DNA of 15,998 nt, from NCBI GenBank assembly GCA_964522305.1, contig CAZFVM010000020.1, positions 1 through 15,998 of the forward strand, given 5' to 3'. A program made the position numbers and the translations under genes. Source of the DNA: UBA1049 sp964522305 (GTDB lineage Bacteria > Bacillota > Clostridia > Oscillospirales > CAG-382). Of the stretch, positions 1 through 7,223 are shown piece after piece. The notes under the pieces are model-generated. The model worked only from the letters and a program-made list of their open reading frames with translations, searched no databases and had not been told where the DNA came from. The stretch's first letter is position 1, and each line of letters begins with the position of its first letter.

Positions 1-312
1 CATCCTCAGGGAATGGACGGCGGGGCCTTTGCTGCGGTTTAGCATTCTGCTTTGCAGCATAACCGCGTCTGCCGCCCTGCCCATCTCTCCTCCCAAGGCA
101 TCTATTTCATATACCAGTTGCCCCTTGCCCGTGCCTCCTATAGAAGGGTTACAGGGCAGGTTACCCACCAAGTCCAGGGTCAGGGTAAACAGGGCGGCAG
201 AAAGCCCCAGTCGTGCGGTTGCCAGCGCCGCCTCTATCCCGGCGTGGCCTGCTCCCACCACTATCACATCAAAGGGTTCTGCAGTATAATAATTTCGGTT
301 GTTTTGTGTCAT
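1..312 (-). CDS. mnmG: MnmG (GidA), tRNA uridine-5-carboxymethylaminomethyl synthesis enzyme, N-terminal 104 residues; 3' end beyond window
   Basis: This is the 5' part of the gene; it runs off the left edge. MnmG is the FAD- and NADH-binding partner of MnmE and adds the carboxymethylaminomethyl group to C5 of wobble U34 in tRNAs reading codons that end in A or G. Visible signs are the FAD dinucleotide-binding motif VVGAGHAG (about residues 18-25), CNPSIGG with the conserved Cys at residue 54, and IDALGGEMGRAAD followed by SKGPAVHS. The ATG at 312 lies 23 nt after the mnmE stop, so the two are translated from one message. The ribosome site is weak (AAGGT about 6 nt before ATG). Position 26 is Ile in GHAGIEAA, where many homologues have Cys or Thr. 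The family call is secure; only the truncation limits it. Confidence 0.95.
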   Translation of the reverse strand, partial: MTQNNRNYYTAEPFDVIVVGAGHAGIEAALATARLGLSAALFTLTLDLVGNLPCNPSIGGTGKGQLVYEIDALGGEMGRAADAVMLQSRMLNRSKGPAVHSLRM

Positions 313-335
313 GTTGTTACCTTTTTTGTTTTTGC

Positions 336-1718
336 TTATTTACCTACACAGAAGTTAGAGAAAATATCCTCCACCACCTGCTCGGTCACCCGTCGCCCGT
401 CCAGCTCACCCAAGAACCCCAGGGCTTGTTCTATGTCCATCCCTGCAATATCCTGGGAAAAACTGTCCAAGGAGTTCAAGGCACTTTCCACCGCCACTCT
501 CGCTTTGTAGAGCGCTCCGTATTGTCGTGCCCCTATAATAACTTCTCCCAAAGAGGTGACTTCACCTTTTGCATACATGTCGCCAATAGCGGCTTCTAAG
601 TCTTTTATTCCCTGTTCTCCCTCTCCTCTTTTAAGCTCGGTGGCAGAAAATTCTATTATCTTACCAAAGGGCAAATCCGGGGTTACTACCCCCAAGTCGC
701 TCTTGTTGAGAAGACAGATGGTTTGGTTTTGCTTGTTACTTTCTGTTATTTGGCTTAGTATCTCTTGGTCCCGCTCGTCGAGCTTTGCCGACCCGTCAAA
801 CACCGCCAGCACCAAGCCGGCATCGGCTATGGATTGTATGCTCTTGGTGATGCCGATGCTCTCTATGGGGTCGTCGCTCTCCCTTATCCCTGCCGTGTCC
901 GACAGATTAAGCAACAAATCCCCCAGTCGTACCTGCTCGGTTATTATGTCTCGGGTGGTGCCTTCTATATCCGTGACTATCGCACGGTCGTATCCTATCA
1001 AGGCGTTGAGCACCGAGCTCTTTCCGGTGTTGGGCTTACCTACAATGGCTGTGTTTATCCCTTCGCTAATGGCTTGACCATAACGATGGGTGCCCAAAAG
1101 TTTATCTATATCCGAAAGAATGTTTTGTAATATCCCCCTCATCTCCTCGGTGGAGACATCTCTTAGGTCCTCGTCGGGATAGTCTATAAAAGCATAGACC
1201 GAGGCGGCGAGGTAGGATAAAGAGTCCGAGATTTTTACAATCTTATCCGTCAAAGCCCCCTTTACCTGGAGGATAGAGACTGCTAAGTGGGTCTCGGTCT
1301 TGGCATCAATTATCCCGCCTATCGCTTCGGCTTGGGAGAGGGTGAGCTTGCCGTTTATAAAGGCACGCTTTGTAAACTCCCCCGGTGCGGCATACTCCGC
1401 TCCCGCAGAAATCACCGCTTGGAGTAGCTTTTTTGTCACCAGGACCCCGCCGTGACAGGATAGCTCAGCCGTGTCCTGACCGGTATAGCTGTTGGGGGCG
1501 CGAAACAAAGTGACAATTCCGTCATCAAAGACCCCGTCGTTGTCATAGAAATTGCCATAGACCGCTTTGTTTGAGGGGATATCCTGAATCGAGGTGTTGC
1601 TCTTTGGCGCAAAGACTTGGGAGGCAATCCGCAAAGCATCCGGTCCGGTAACCCGAACAAGGGCGACCCCGCCTTTACCATAGGGGGTAGAGATTGCGGC
1701 GATGGTTATTCCTTCCAT
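336..1718 (-). CDS. mnmE: MnmE (TrmE), tRNA modification GTPase
   Basis: MnmE is a G-protein that works with MnmG to build the cmnm5 group on wobble U34, using a tetrahydrofolate one-carbon unit. The 460-residue length is normal for the family. The N-terminal folate-binding domain begins EGITIAAISTPYGKGG. The central G domain shows the P-loop GKPNTGKSS (227-235), TTRD (254-257), DTAG (274-277) and NKSD (338-341). The C-terminus ends in FCVGK, matching the catalytic Cys motif C-[IV]-G-K. I chose the ATG at 1718 because GGAGG lies 6 nt upstream (1725-1729) and because family proteins start just before this point; the frame stays open to 1787, but the extra 23 residues look like upstream non-coding sequence. 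It is 22 nt downstream of trmL and 23 nt upstream of mnmG, giving one operon. Confidence 0.97.
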   Translation of the reverse strand: MEGITIAAISTPYGKGGVALVRVTGPDALRIASQVFAPKSNTSIQDIPSNKAVYGNFYDNDGVFDDGIVTLFRAPNSYTGQDTAELSCHGGVLVTKKLLQAVISAGAEYAAPGEFTKRAFINGKLTLSQAEAIGGIIDAKTETHLAVSILQVKGALTDKIVKISDSLSYLAASVYAFIDYPDEDLRDVSTEEMRGILQNILSDIDKLLGTHRYGQAISEGINTAIVGKPNTGKSSVLNALIGYDRAIVTDIEGTTRDIITEQVRLGDLLLNLSDTAGIRESDDPIESIGITKSIQSIADAGLVLAVFDGSAKLDERDQEILSQITESNKQNQTICLLNKSDLGVVTPDLPFGKIIEFSATELKRGEGEQGIKDLEAAIGDMYAKGEVTSLGEVIIGARQYGALYKARVAVESALNSLDSFSQDIAGMDIEQALGFLGELDGRRVTEQVVEDIFSNFCVGK

Positions 1719-1740
1719 TTGATACCTCCATGTGCTTGTT

Positions 1741-2235
1741 TTATAGCTGCTCTTGGGGGAAGTTGCCTTTGAAGTTAAGGCCTTCAAAACCCCGTTGCCT
1801 CAACACTTCGTACAAGACTATAGCCGCCGAGTTCGATAGGTTCAGGCTTCGCGAGTCCCCCAGCATGGGAATCTTTAAGCAGTTTTGTTTGTTTTGAATC
1901 AACAGTTGCTCCGGCAGCCCCTTTGTCTCTTTGCCAAAGAACAAATAGGTCTTTTGGGGATATACCACATCGGTATAAGACTTTGTCGCCTTGGTGGTGA
2001 GATAAAAAAACTCGCCTTGGTTTTGGGAGTAAAAATCCGTCAAGTCATCATATACCCTAAGGTCTAAGGATTGCCAATAATCCAGCCCCGCCCGCTTTAG
2101 GTATTTGTCCGAAAGCTCAAAGGCAAGGGGACGGATAAGATGAAGTGCCGCCCCGGTAGCGGCACAGGTGCGGGCGATGTTGCCGGTGTTTTGGGGTATT
2201 TCGGGTTCTAACAATACTATGTTTATATCTTTCAA
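1741..2235 (-). CDS. trmL: TrmL-type tRNA (cytidine/uridine-34) 2'-O-methyltransferase, SPOUT family
   Basis: The 164-residue protein matches the TrmL/CspR/YibK group of SPOUT methyltransferases, which use S-adenosylmethionine to 2'-O-methylate the wobble nucleotide of tRNA-Leu isoacceptors. Diagnostic stretches are INIVLLEPEIPQNTGNIAR at the N-terminus, KRAGLDYW in the middle, FFGKETKGLP, and the knot region IPMLGDSRSLNLSNSAAIVLYE. The start is TTG at 2235: no ATG occurs in a suitable place, and this codon puts the conserved INIVL..EPEIPQNTGN at residue 4 onward, as in family members. The Shine-Dalgarno site is poor (GGCGG 7 nt upstream), so a TTG start may keep expression low. It heads the minus-strand operon with mnmE and mnmG. 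In E. coli, TrmL acts on tRNA-Leu(cmnm5UmAA), whose base is modified by MnmE/MnmG, so the operon is functionally coherent. Confidence 0.93.
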   Translation of the reverse strand: MKDINIVLLEPEIPQNTGNIARTCAATGAALHLIRPLAFELSDKYLKRAGLDYWQSLDLRVYDDLTDFYSQNQGEFFYLTTKATKSYTDVVYPQKTYLFFGKETKGLPEQLLIQNKQNCLKIPMLGDSRSLNLSNSAAIVLYEVLRQRGFEGLNFKGNFPQEQL

Positions 2236-2323
2236 AGGTTTTGCCGCCTTTTTTATATAATTTACTTATTTGTAAAGCAGGTTGATTACTCTGCCATAAG
2301 CAGACAGAAAATCAAGTAATATT

Positions 2324-2352
2324 ATTATATAATTAATCCTCGTTTTTTGCAA
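2324..2352 (-). promoter_or_regulatory. Sigma-70-type promoter for trmL-mnmE-mnmG
   Basis: Read on the minus strand, a -35 box TTGCAA (2352-2347) and a -10 box TATAAT (2329-2324) are separated by exactly 17 bp. Transcription would start near 2317, leaving a leader of about 80 nt before the TTG of trmL. The leader contains a TGC/GCA hairpin flanked by ATTACT and AGTAAT (2285-2320), which is short and may not matter. No other equally good match lies upstream of trmL. Confidence 0.7.
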
Positions 2353-2553
2353 TTAATTTTCCGAAAACAGATGATTTTTGGGGTAAAATGTGGTATCATA
2401 ACATAATATATTTGGTGTCGCACTACAATATAATCGTCACTATATTATCGTTGATTTGTATGTAAAGAGTGACACTTATCACAAATCGGGCACGGCAGGT
2501 TGGTCTGTGTATCTATGGCGATGGCCACAAAAAGCCCGTTAAGGAGTTTTGGA
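2353..2553 (+). promoter_or_regulatory. Upstream region and leader of secA
   Basis: This stretch between the divergent promoter and secA holds no convincing gene. Candidate -10 boxes are CATAAT (2402-2407, with TTGGGG 18 bp upstream) and TATAAT (2429-2434, no good -35). Short inverted repeats are present: GTCACT/AGTGAC (2436-2441 and 2468-2473), GATTTGT/ACAAATC (2453-2459 and 2481-2487), and CGGGC/GCCCG (2487-2491 and 2534-2538). The last sits just before the secA ribosome site AAGGAG (2541-2546). The repeats are short and could be chance. I recognise no known riboswitch or SecM-like leader peptide. Confidence 0.35.
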
Positions 2554-5298
2554 ATGTCTTTGTTTGACAAATTATTTGGCACTTACAGCCAACGACAGAT
2601 TAAGAAGTTAGACCCAATAGTTCAAGAGATAGAAGACTTGGCGGACAAATATGCCGCCATGGACGACTCTACCCTCAGGGCTCAGACCGATATATTCCGC
2701 AAGCGGCTGGCTGAGGGAGAGACCATGGACGATATACTGCCCGAGGCATTTGCCGTTGTCAGAGAAGCCTCGGACCGAGTATCCGGCAAGCGCCCCTACA
2801 GGGTACAGCTGTTGGGTGGGATAGTACTCCATCAAGGGCGGATAGCAGAGATGAAGACCGGTGAAGGCAAGACCTTGACCGCAGCTTTGCCCGCATACCT
2901 CAACGCTTTGACCGGTCAGGGGGTTCATATAGTCACGGTCAACGATTATCTCGCCAAGTACCACAGCGAGCTTATGGGTAACATATACAGATATTTGGGG
3001 CTGACGGTGGGGTTGATTATCCATGGGTTGGACCCGGATCAGCGCCGCCGGGCATATGCTGCCGACATAACCTATGGGACCAACAACGAGTTTGGGTTCG
3101 ACTACCTTCGGGATAACATGGTGGTGTATAAGAACAACTTAGTCCAGCGGGGGCACGTATATGCCATAGTCGACGAGGTTGACAGCATATTGATAGATGA
3201 GGCGCGCACACCTTTGATTATCTCCGATGTCGGGGAAAAGAGCAGCGAACTTTATGGCAAGGCTGACTCTTTTGTCAGACGACTCGTCTGCTACAGGATT
3301 AAGGAGTTTGATACCAAGAAGTCGGACGAGGACATCGTCGAGGATTATATAGTAGACGAAAAGGCGAGGAGCTCGGTCCTGACCTCCAACGGGATAAAAA
3401 AAGCAGAAACCCACTTCGGCATCGATAACTTAGGGGATGCCGAGAATATAGAGCTTATGCATTACCTCAACAACGCTCTACGAGCACGGGGGACAAAACA
3501 ACGGGATGTAGATTATATAGTCAAAGACGGCAAGGTCATCATTGTAGACCCTTTTACCGGCAGGATTATGCCGGGGCGTCGGTATTCCAACGGCTTGCAT
3601 CAAGCCATCGAGGCAAAGGAAGGAGTGAAGGTAGAGAAGGAGAGCAAGACCCAAGCCACCATCACCTTCCAGAACTACTTCCGCATGTTTAAGAAGCTTT
3701 CGGGGATGACGGGGACCGCGTTGACCGAAGAGTCGGAGTTTAGAGAAATATATTATTTGGATGTGGTGGAGATTCCCACCAACAAGCCTATGATTCGTGC
3801 CGACCACAACGACCTTGTATATCGCAGCCAGGCAGGGAAGAACACGGCTATTATAGAACAAATAAAAGAATGCCACGCAAAAGGTCAACCGGTGCTGGTG
3901 GGGACCGTCTCGGTGGAAAAGAGCGAGCTGCTGTCCCGACTTTTGAGCAAAGAGGGGATAAAGCACAACGTGCTCAACGCGAAGTATCACGAGCAGGAGG
4001 CCGAGATAATAGCCCAGGCGGGGCACCCCGGGGCGATAACCATCTCCACCAACATGGCAGGCCGCGGGACCGACATCATGCTGGGAGGGAACAGCGAATT
4101 CCTTGCCCGAGATCAGATGCGTAAAGAAGGCTACGAAGAAGAAATGATATACGAAGCGACTAACTTCGGAGCGTCGGAGGACCCCGAGATATCTGCGGCA
4201 AGGGCACATTATAAGTCCCTGGTAGAAAAAAACGAAGAAAAGATAAAAGAAGACGCAAAGGCGGTAATAGAGGCGGGAGGTCTCTTTGTTTTGGGTACCG
4301 AGCGCCATGAGAGCCGACGGATAGACAATCAGCTCAGAGGTCGAAGCGGCAGGCAGGGAGACCCGGGGGAGAGTCGGTTCTTTATCTCCATGGAAGACGA
4401 TTTGATGCGGCTGTTTGGCTCGGACAGGATGTTGGGGATAGTAGACGCATTGAGGATGCCGGAAGACCAACCCATAGACGCCAGGATTTTGTCCAACTCC
4501 ATAGAAAGCGCCCAAAAACGTATCGAGGGCAACAACTTCGAACGCAGAAAGAATGTTTTGCAGTACGACGATGTGATGAACAAGCAAAGGGAGCTTATAT
4601 ACAAGCAAAGACGAGCGGTCTTGGACGGCACAGACCTAAAAGACACCATAATAGAGATGGTCCATGAGTATATAGAAGGGGTGGTTGCCACCTTCACCGA
4701 AGGGGATATCCCCGACGAGTGGAATATAGATGCTATCCGCTCCGAGCTTTTGGGAGTGGTACTGGACAGTGAAGACCTCAGATACACAAAGAAAGAACTG
4801 CATTCTTTAAACAAAGAAGATATATTAAACCACCTTATAGAACAAGCAGAACAAAAATACACGGCTCAAGAACAGCTGTTTACCCCCGAGGTATTTCGGG
4901 AGGTGGAACGGGCAATATTGCTCCGTTCGGTTGACAGGAAGTGGGTTGACCACATAGACGCCATGGACGACTTGGTGGGCAGTGTGGGGCTCAACGCCTA
5001 CGCTCAGCGCAATCCCATAGTCGAGTACAAAATTCAGGGCGGTGCCATGTTCGATGAAATGATAGGGGATATTAGGGCAGAAACAGTGAGGGTCTTGCTC
5101 TCGGTTATGCCAAAGAAACCCGTTGCTCGGGAGCAAGTATTGGTGGGCAACGCCTCTTTGAAGTCGGACGGTCCAAAGGTAAAGCCCACTCCCGTTCGCA
5201 GCGCCGCCAAGGCGGGTCCCAACGACCCTTGCCCCTGTGGCAGCGGCAAGAAGTATAAGAAGTGCTGCGGGTCTGTGGGGAGCTCGGCAAACAACTGA
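2554..5298 (+). CDS. secA: SecA, preprotein translocase ATPase
   Basis: SecA is the cytoplasmic motor that binds SecYEG and drives secretory proteins across the membrane with ATP. The 914-residue protein has Walker A MKTGEGKT (100-107), the DEVDSILIDEARTP Walker B region (207-220), TNMAGRGTD (from about 499), QLRGRSGRQGD (from about 593), and a C-terminal SEC-C zinc motif PCPCGSGKKYKKCCG with Cys at 893, 895, 904 and 905. It is longer than B. subtilis SecA, partly through an insertion of about 60 residues between TNMAGRGTDIMLGGN and GGLFVLGTERHESRR that I associate with clostridial SecA. I chose the ATG at 2554 because AAGGAG lies 7 nt upstream and MSLFDKLFG is a typical SecA start; the frame is open back to a TTG at 2500, but that extension is unlike SecA. 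A membrane-protein gene follows 16 nt after the stop. Confidence 0.98.
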   Translation: MSLFDKLFGTYSQRQIKKLDPIVQEIEDLADKYAAMDDSTLRAQTDIFRKRLAEGETMDDILPEAFAVVREASDRVSGKRPYRVQLLGGIVLHQGRIAEMKTGEGKTLTAALPAYLNALTGQGVHIVTVNDYLAKYHSELMGNIYRYLGLTVGLIIHGLDPDQRRRAYAADITYGTNNEFGFDYLRDNMVVYKNNLVQRGHVYAIVDEVDSILIDEARTPLIISDVGEKSSELYGKADSFVRRLVCYRIKEFDTKKSDEDIVEDYIVDEKARSSVLTSNGIKKAETHFGIDNLGDAENIELMHYLNNALRARGTKQRDVDYIVKDGKVIIVDPFTGRIMPGRRYSNGLHQAIEAKEGVKVEKESKTQATITFQNYFRMFKKLSGMTGTALTEESEFREIYYLDVVEIPTNKPMIRADHNDLVYRSQAGKNTAIIEQIKECHAKGQPVLVGTVSVEKSELLSRLLSKEGIKHNVLNAKYHEQEAEIIAQAGHPGAITISTNMAGRGTDIMLGGNSEFLARDQMRKEGYEEEMIYEATNFGASEDPEISAARAHYKSLVEKNEEKIKEDAKAVIEAGGLFVLGTERHESRRIDNQLRGRSGRQGDPGESRFFISMEDDLMRLFGSDRMLGIVDALRMPEDQPIDARILSNSIESAQKRIEGNNFERRKNVLQYDDVMNKQRELIYKQRRAVLDGTDLKDTIIEMVHEYIEGVVATFTEGDIPDEWNIDAIRSELLGVVLDSEDLRYTKKELHSLNKEDILNHLIEQAEQKYTAQEQLFTPEVFREVERAILLRSVDRKWVDHIDAMDDLVGSVGLNAYAQRNPIVEYKIQGGAMFDEMIGDIRAETVRVLLSVMPKKPVAREQVLVGNASLKSDGPKVKPTPVRSAAKAGPNDPCPCGSGKKYKKCCGSVGSSANN

Positions 5299-5314
5299 AA
5301 AAGGTGGATTTTTG

Positions 5315-5902
5315 ATGGGTTTTGGTATAGCGACATTAGGATATGGATTTTTGCTTACATACACATTGGGGGGCGGAGTAATCGGCGTTCCTTTGATTAT
5401 GTACGGATTTTATAAAGCGGCTGCCACCGAGCGCAGGTTTTTGTATGCCTGTATATCCGGCACTTTTATGCTGCCCTATTCTGTGTTGCTGTTGCTTACC
5501 CACTTCCCGTCAATACTGAGTATCGGCCAAGACACTATGATATACCAGACTTTTTATGCAGTATTTCTCTTGGCTTGGATTTCCATGACCTTTTATTTTT
5601 ATTCCGGGGTTAAGATTATCGCCCTAAACAACAAAGCAGACCGGCTTTTAAAGAAGGCGAACAACAGGATGATACTCACTATTGCAGTGCTGTTTTTGGG
5701 GTTTTTGTTCTTCCTCAACGAAAGTATAGCATCGGTAGAGCTGGTGTTGGGGGTGTTTTTGGCACTTCATATTATCATTATATTAAATGTTTGGTTTTTA
5801 CATTCCTGCTTTTTGATTATAACCACCGCAAGTCAATGGGAAAAAGACAAAGAGTTGATTGCAAAAGAAGCGGAAAAGCAGAGAAAAAAGAATAGCGAAT
5901 AG
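5315..5902 (+). CDS. Uncharacterised polytopic membrane protein, 195 aa
   Basis: I do not recognise a named family. The protein is very hydrophobic, with about five predicted membrane segments (roughly residues 5-30, 43-63, 78-103, 118-136, 141-170), and ends in a charged, basic tail (about 174-195, EKDKELIAKEAEKQRKK) that should lie in the cytoplasm and may be helical. The ATG at 5315 has AAGGTGG 7 nt upstream and begins 16 nt after the secA stop, so co-transcription with secA is likely. The frame is open further upstream into secA, but that part is a shadow of the SecA C-terminus. Its segment GGGVIGVPLIMYGFYKAA loosely resembles the IGY-LLY-G-KLA module of the next gene, so the two may be distant paralogues. 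Function unknown. Confidence 0.85.
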   Translation: MGFGIATLGYGFLLTYTLGGGVIGVPLIMYGFYKAAATERRFLYACISGTFMLPYSVLLLLTHFPSILSIGQDTMIYQTFYAVFLLAWISMTFYFYSGVKIIALNNKADRLLKKANNRMILTIAVLFLGFLFFLNESIASVELVLGVFLALHIIIILNVWFLHSCFLIITTASQWEKDKELIAKEAEKQRKKNSE

Positions 5903-5918
5903 AAGGGAGACCCGGGGG

Positions 5919-7190
5919 TTGAAAAAAGGCTTTTTTAACAAAACATATATACTGGCTTTGGCAGGGTTTTTCTTTTTAGTTAACCCCCATGTCCACATAG
6001 TGGATTTTCTACCCGATGTTATCGGTTATACTTTGTTGTATTTTGGGATAGCCAAATTGGCATTGTTGGACGGAAGGATGGAATCGGCGAGGTCCAAGCT
6101 ATTTTATCTGGCTATTATCTCGGCTTTGAGACTTTTGCTTACCCCTGCGGTGCTAAATTCGGGATATGGAACAGACAAACTGCTGGCAGTATTTAGTTTT
6201 TCTATCGTAGAAATAATCTTGTTGGTTCTCTTTTATTATGATTTTTTCGAAGGGTTTTCTTATCTCGCCGAGCGAAACGAAGGGATAGATGTTTTTGACA
6301 GTATTTCCAACGCCCGAGTTTTGACTTTGGTGTTTTTTATAGCAAAGATGGTGGCACCGGTTTTGCCGGAGCTATATTCTCTGGTAGACCCGAGCATCCA
6401 AAGCGACCTTACAAACTACGACTACTACGAGAACCTCATGTCTACAAAACCCTATGTCACGGTTATTTTGTTGTTAAGTGTTTTGGCGCTGGGAATATTC
6501 TGGTATATATCCATAGTAAAAATGCTAAAGACCGCAAAGAGTCAATCGAATTTTGTAGCTGGGTTAGAGTCAAAATATAACGAAAGATATATCATCGACC
6601 CTTCGAGGGGGAGAATCAAAAACTATAGATACGGTACATATTTGTTGATATTCTCTACCTTGTTCTTGTTTGATTTCTCCGTCGATTCGGTAAACTTATT
6701 ACCGGATCCCTTGGCGGTTGTCTTTGTGATCATAGGGGTCATGTATCTTTCTCGGATAGGCAGCTTTACACAAACAAAGAGGTTGTCGTGGTTGGTATTT
6801 GCATACCTGGTGTTAACCGAAATATTTATGTATCTCGTGCCCGACACCGATGCAATTATCTTTGCAGAGCTTAGAATCGACGATATGGCGGTAGGAGGTA
6901 TAATAGCCGTCGGATATTTGTTTGCTTTGATTATATATATCCGAGCAATATCCCGAGAGCTTTTTGAGTTATACAACCTTTTGACTTTGGAAAAAGCGCC
7001 GGATTTCACCTTTTCATTTTTGCTATTTATAACCGGAGCGGCGATCAGAGCGTTCTTGATGGTATTACCCCACCTGCGACTTTATCTATACGGTCCTCAT
7101 CTGATAATTATGTTGGTTTTTGCTATAGTTACCGGGTACAAGTTAGTAACCATGTCTGACAGGGTGGCTGTCAAACAAGCCACCGACTAA
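5919..7190 (+). CDS. Uncharacterised polytopic membrane protein with internal LPD-module duplication, 423 aa
   Basis: I do not recognise a named family. There are about ten hydrophobic segments spread over the protein and no catalytic motif I can see. Two regions look like copies of one module: VDFLPDVIGYTLLYFGIAKL (28-47), followed by a charged linker and another membrane helix (to about 73), and residues 255-302, which repeat the order VD..LLPD, membrane helix ending in G.MYL, basic linker, membrane helix. A soluble stretch rich in Tyr, Asp and Asn (about 152-175) and another (about 205-238) separate the halves. The likely start is TTG at 5919, preceded by AGAAGGGAG about 9 nt upstream and 16 nt after the previous stop; an earlier in-frame TTG at 5859 would overlap the preceding gene. 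It sits in the secA-orf195-asnB-like run. Function unknown. Confidence 0.85.
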   Translation: MKKGFFNKTYILALAGFFFLVNPHVHIVDFLPDVIGYTLLYFGIAKLALLDGRMESARSKLFYLAIISALRLLLTPAVLNSGYGTDKLLAVFSFSIVEIILLVLFYYDFFEGFSYLAERNEGIDVFDSISNARVLTLVFFIAKMVAPVLPELYSLVDPSIQSDLTNYDYYENLMSTKPYVTVILLLSVLALGIFWYISIVKMLKTAKSQSNFVAGLESKYNERYIIDPSRGRIKNYRYGTYLLIFSTLFLFDFSVDSVNLLPDPLAVVFVIIGVMYLSRIGSFTQTKRLSWLVFAYLVLTEIFMYLVPDTDAIIFAELRIDDMAVGGIIAVGYLFALIIYIRAISRELFELYNLLTLEKAPDFTFSFLLFITGAAIRAFLMVLPHLRLYLYGPHLIIMLVFAIVTGYKLVTMSDRVAVKQATD

Positions 7191-7223
7191 ACAACCGGCC
7201 AAAAGACAAAACAAGGAGTTACC

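Noticed and set aside
1719..1787. N-terminal extension of MnmE by 23 residues from an upstream start
   Set aside because: The ATG at 1718 has GGAGG at ideal distance and matches the usual MnmE start; the extension overlaps the end of trmL and has no ribosome site.
2500..2553. TTG start for SecA giving 18 extra residues
   Set aside because: AAGGAG 7 nt before the ATG at 2554 and the typical MSLFDKLFG start decide against it; the extra residues do not look like SecA.
3478..4608. 376-residue open frame on the minus strand inside secA
   Set aside because: It lies wholly antisense to strongly conserved SecA coding sequence, has no ribosome site and no recognisable composition; it is a by-product of secA codon bias.
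5237..5314. Upstream extension of the 195-aa membrane protein into secA
   Set aside because: Those residues are the SecA C-terminus read in another frame; the ATG at 5315 has AAGGTGG in place.
4825..5364. 179-residue open frame on the minus strand over the secA end and the next gene
   Set aside because: It is antisense across two well-supported genes and resembles no family; frame shadow.
5859..5918. Upstream TTG start for the 423-aa protein
   Set aside because: It would add 20 highly basic residues that overlap the end of the preceding gene; TTG at 5919 has a better ribosome site. The choice is not certain.
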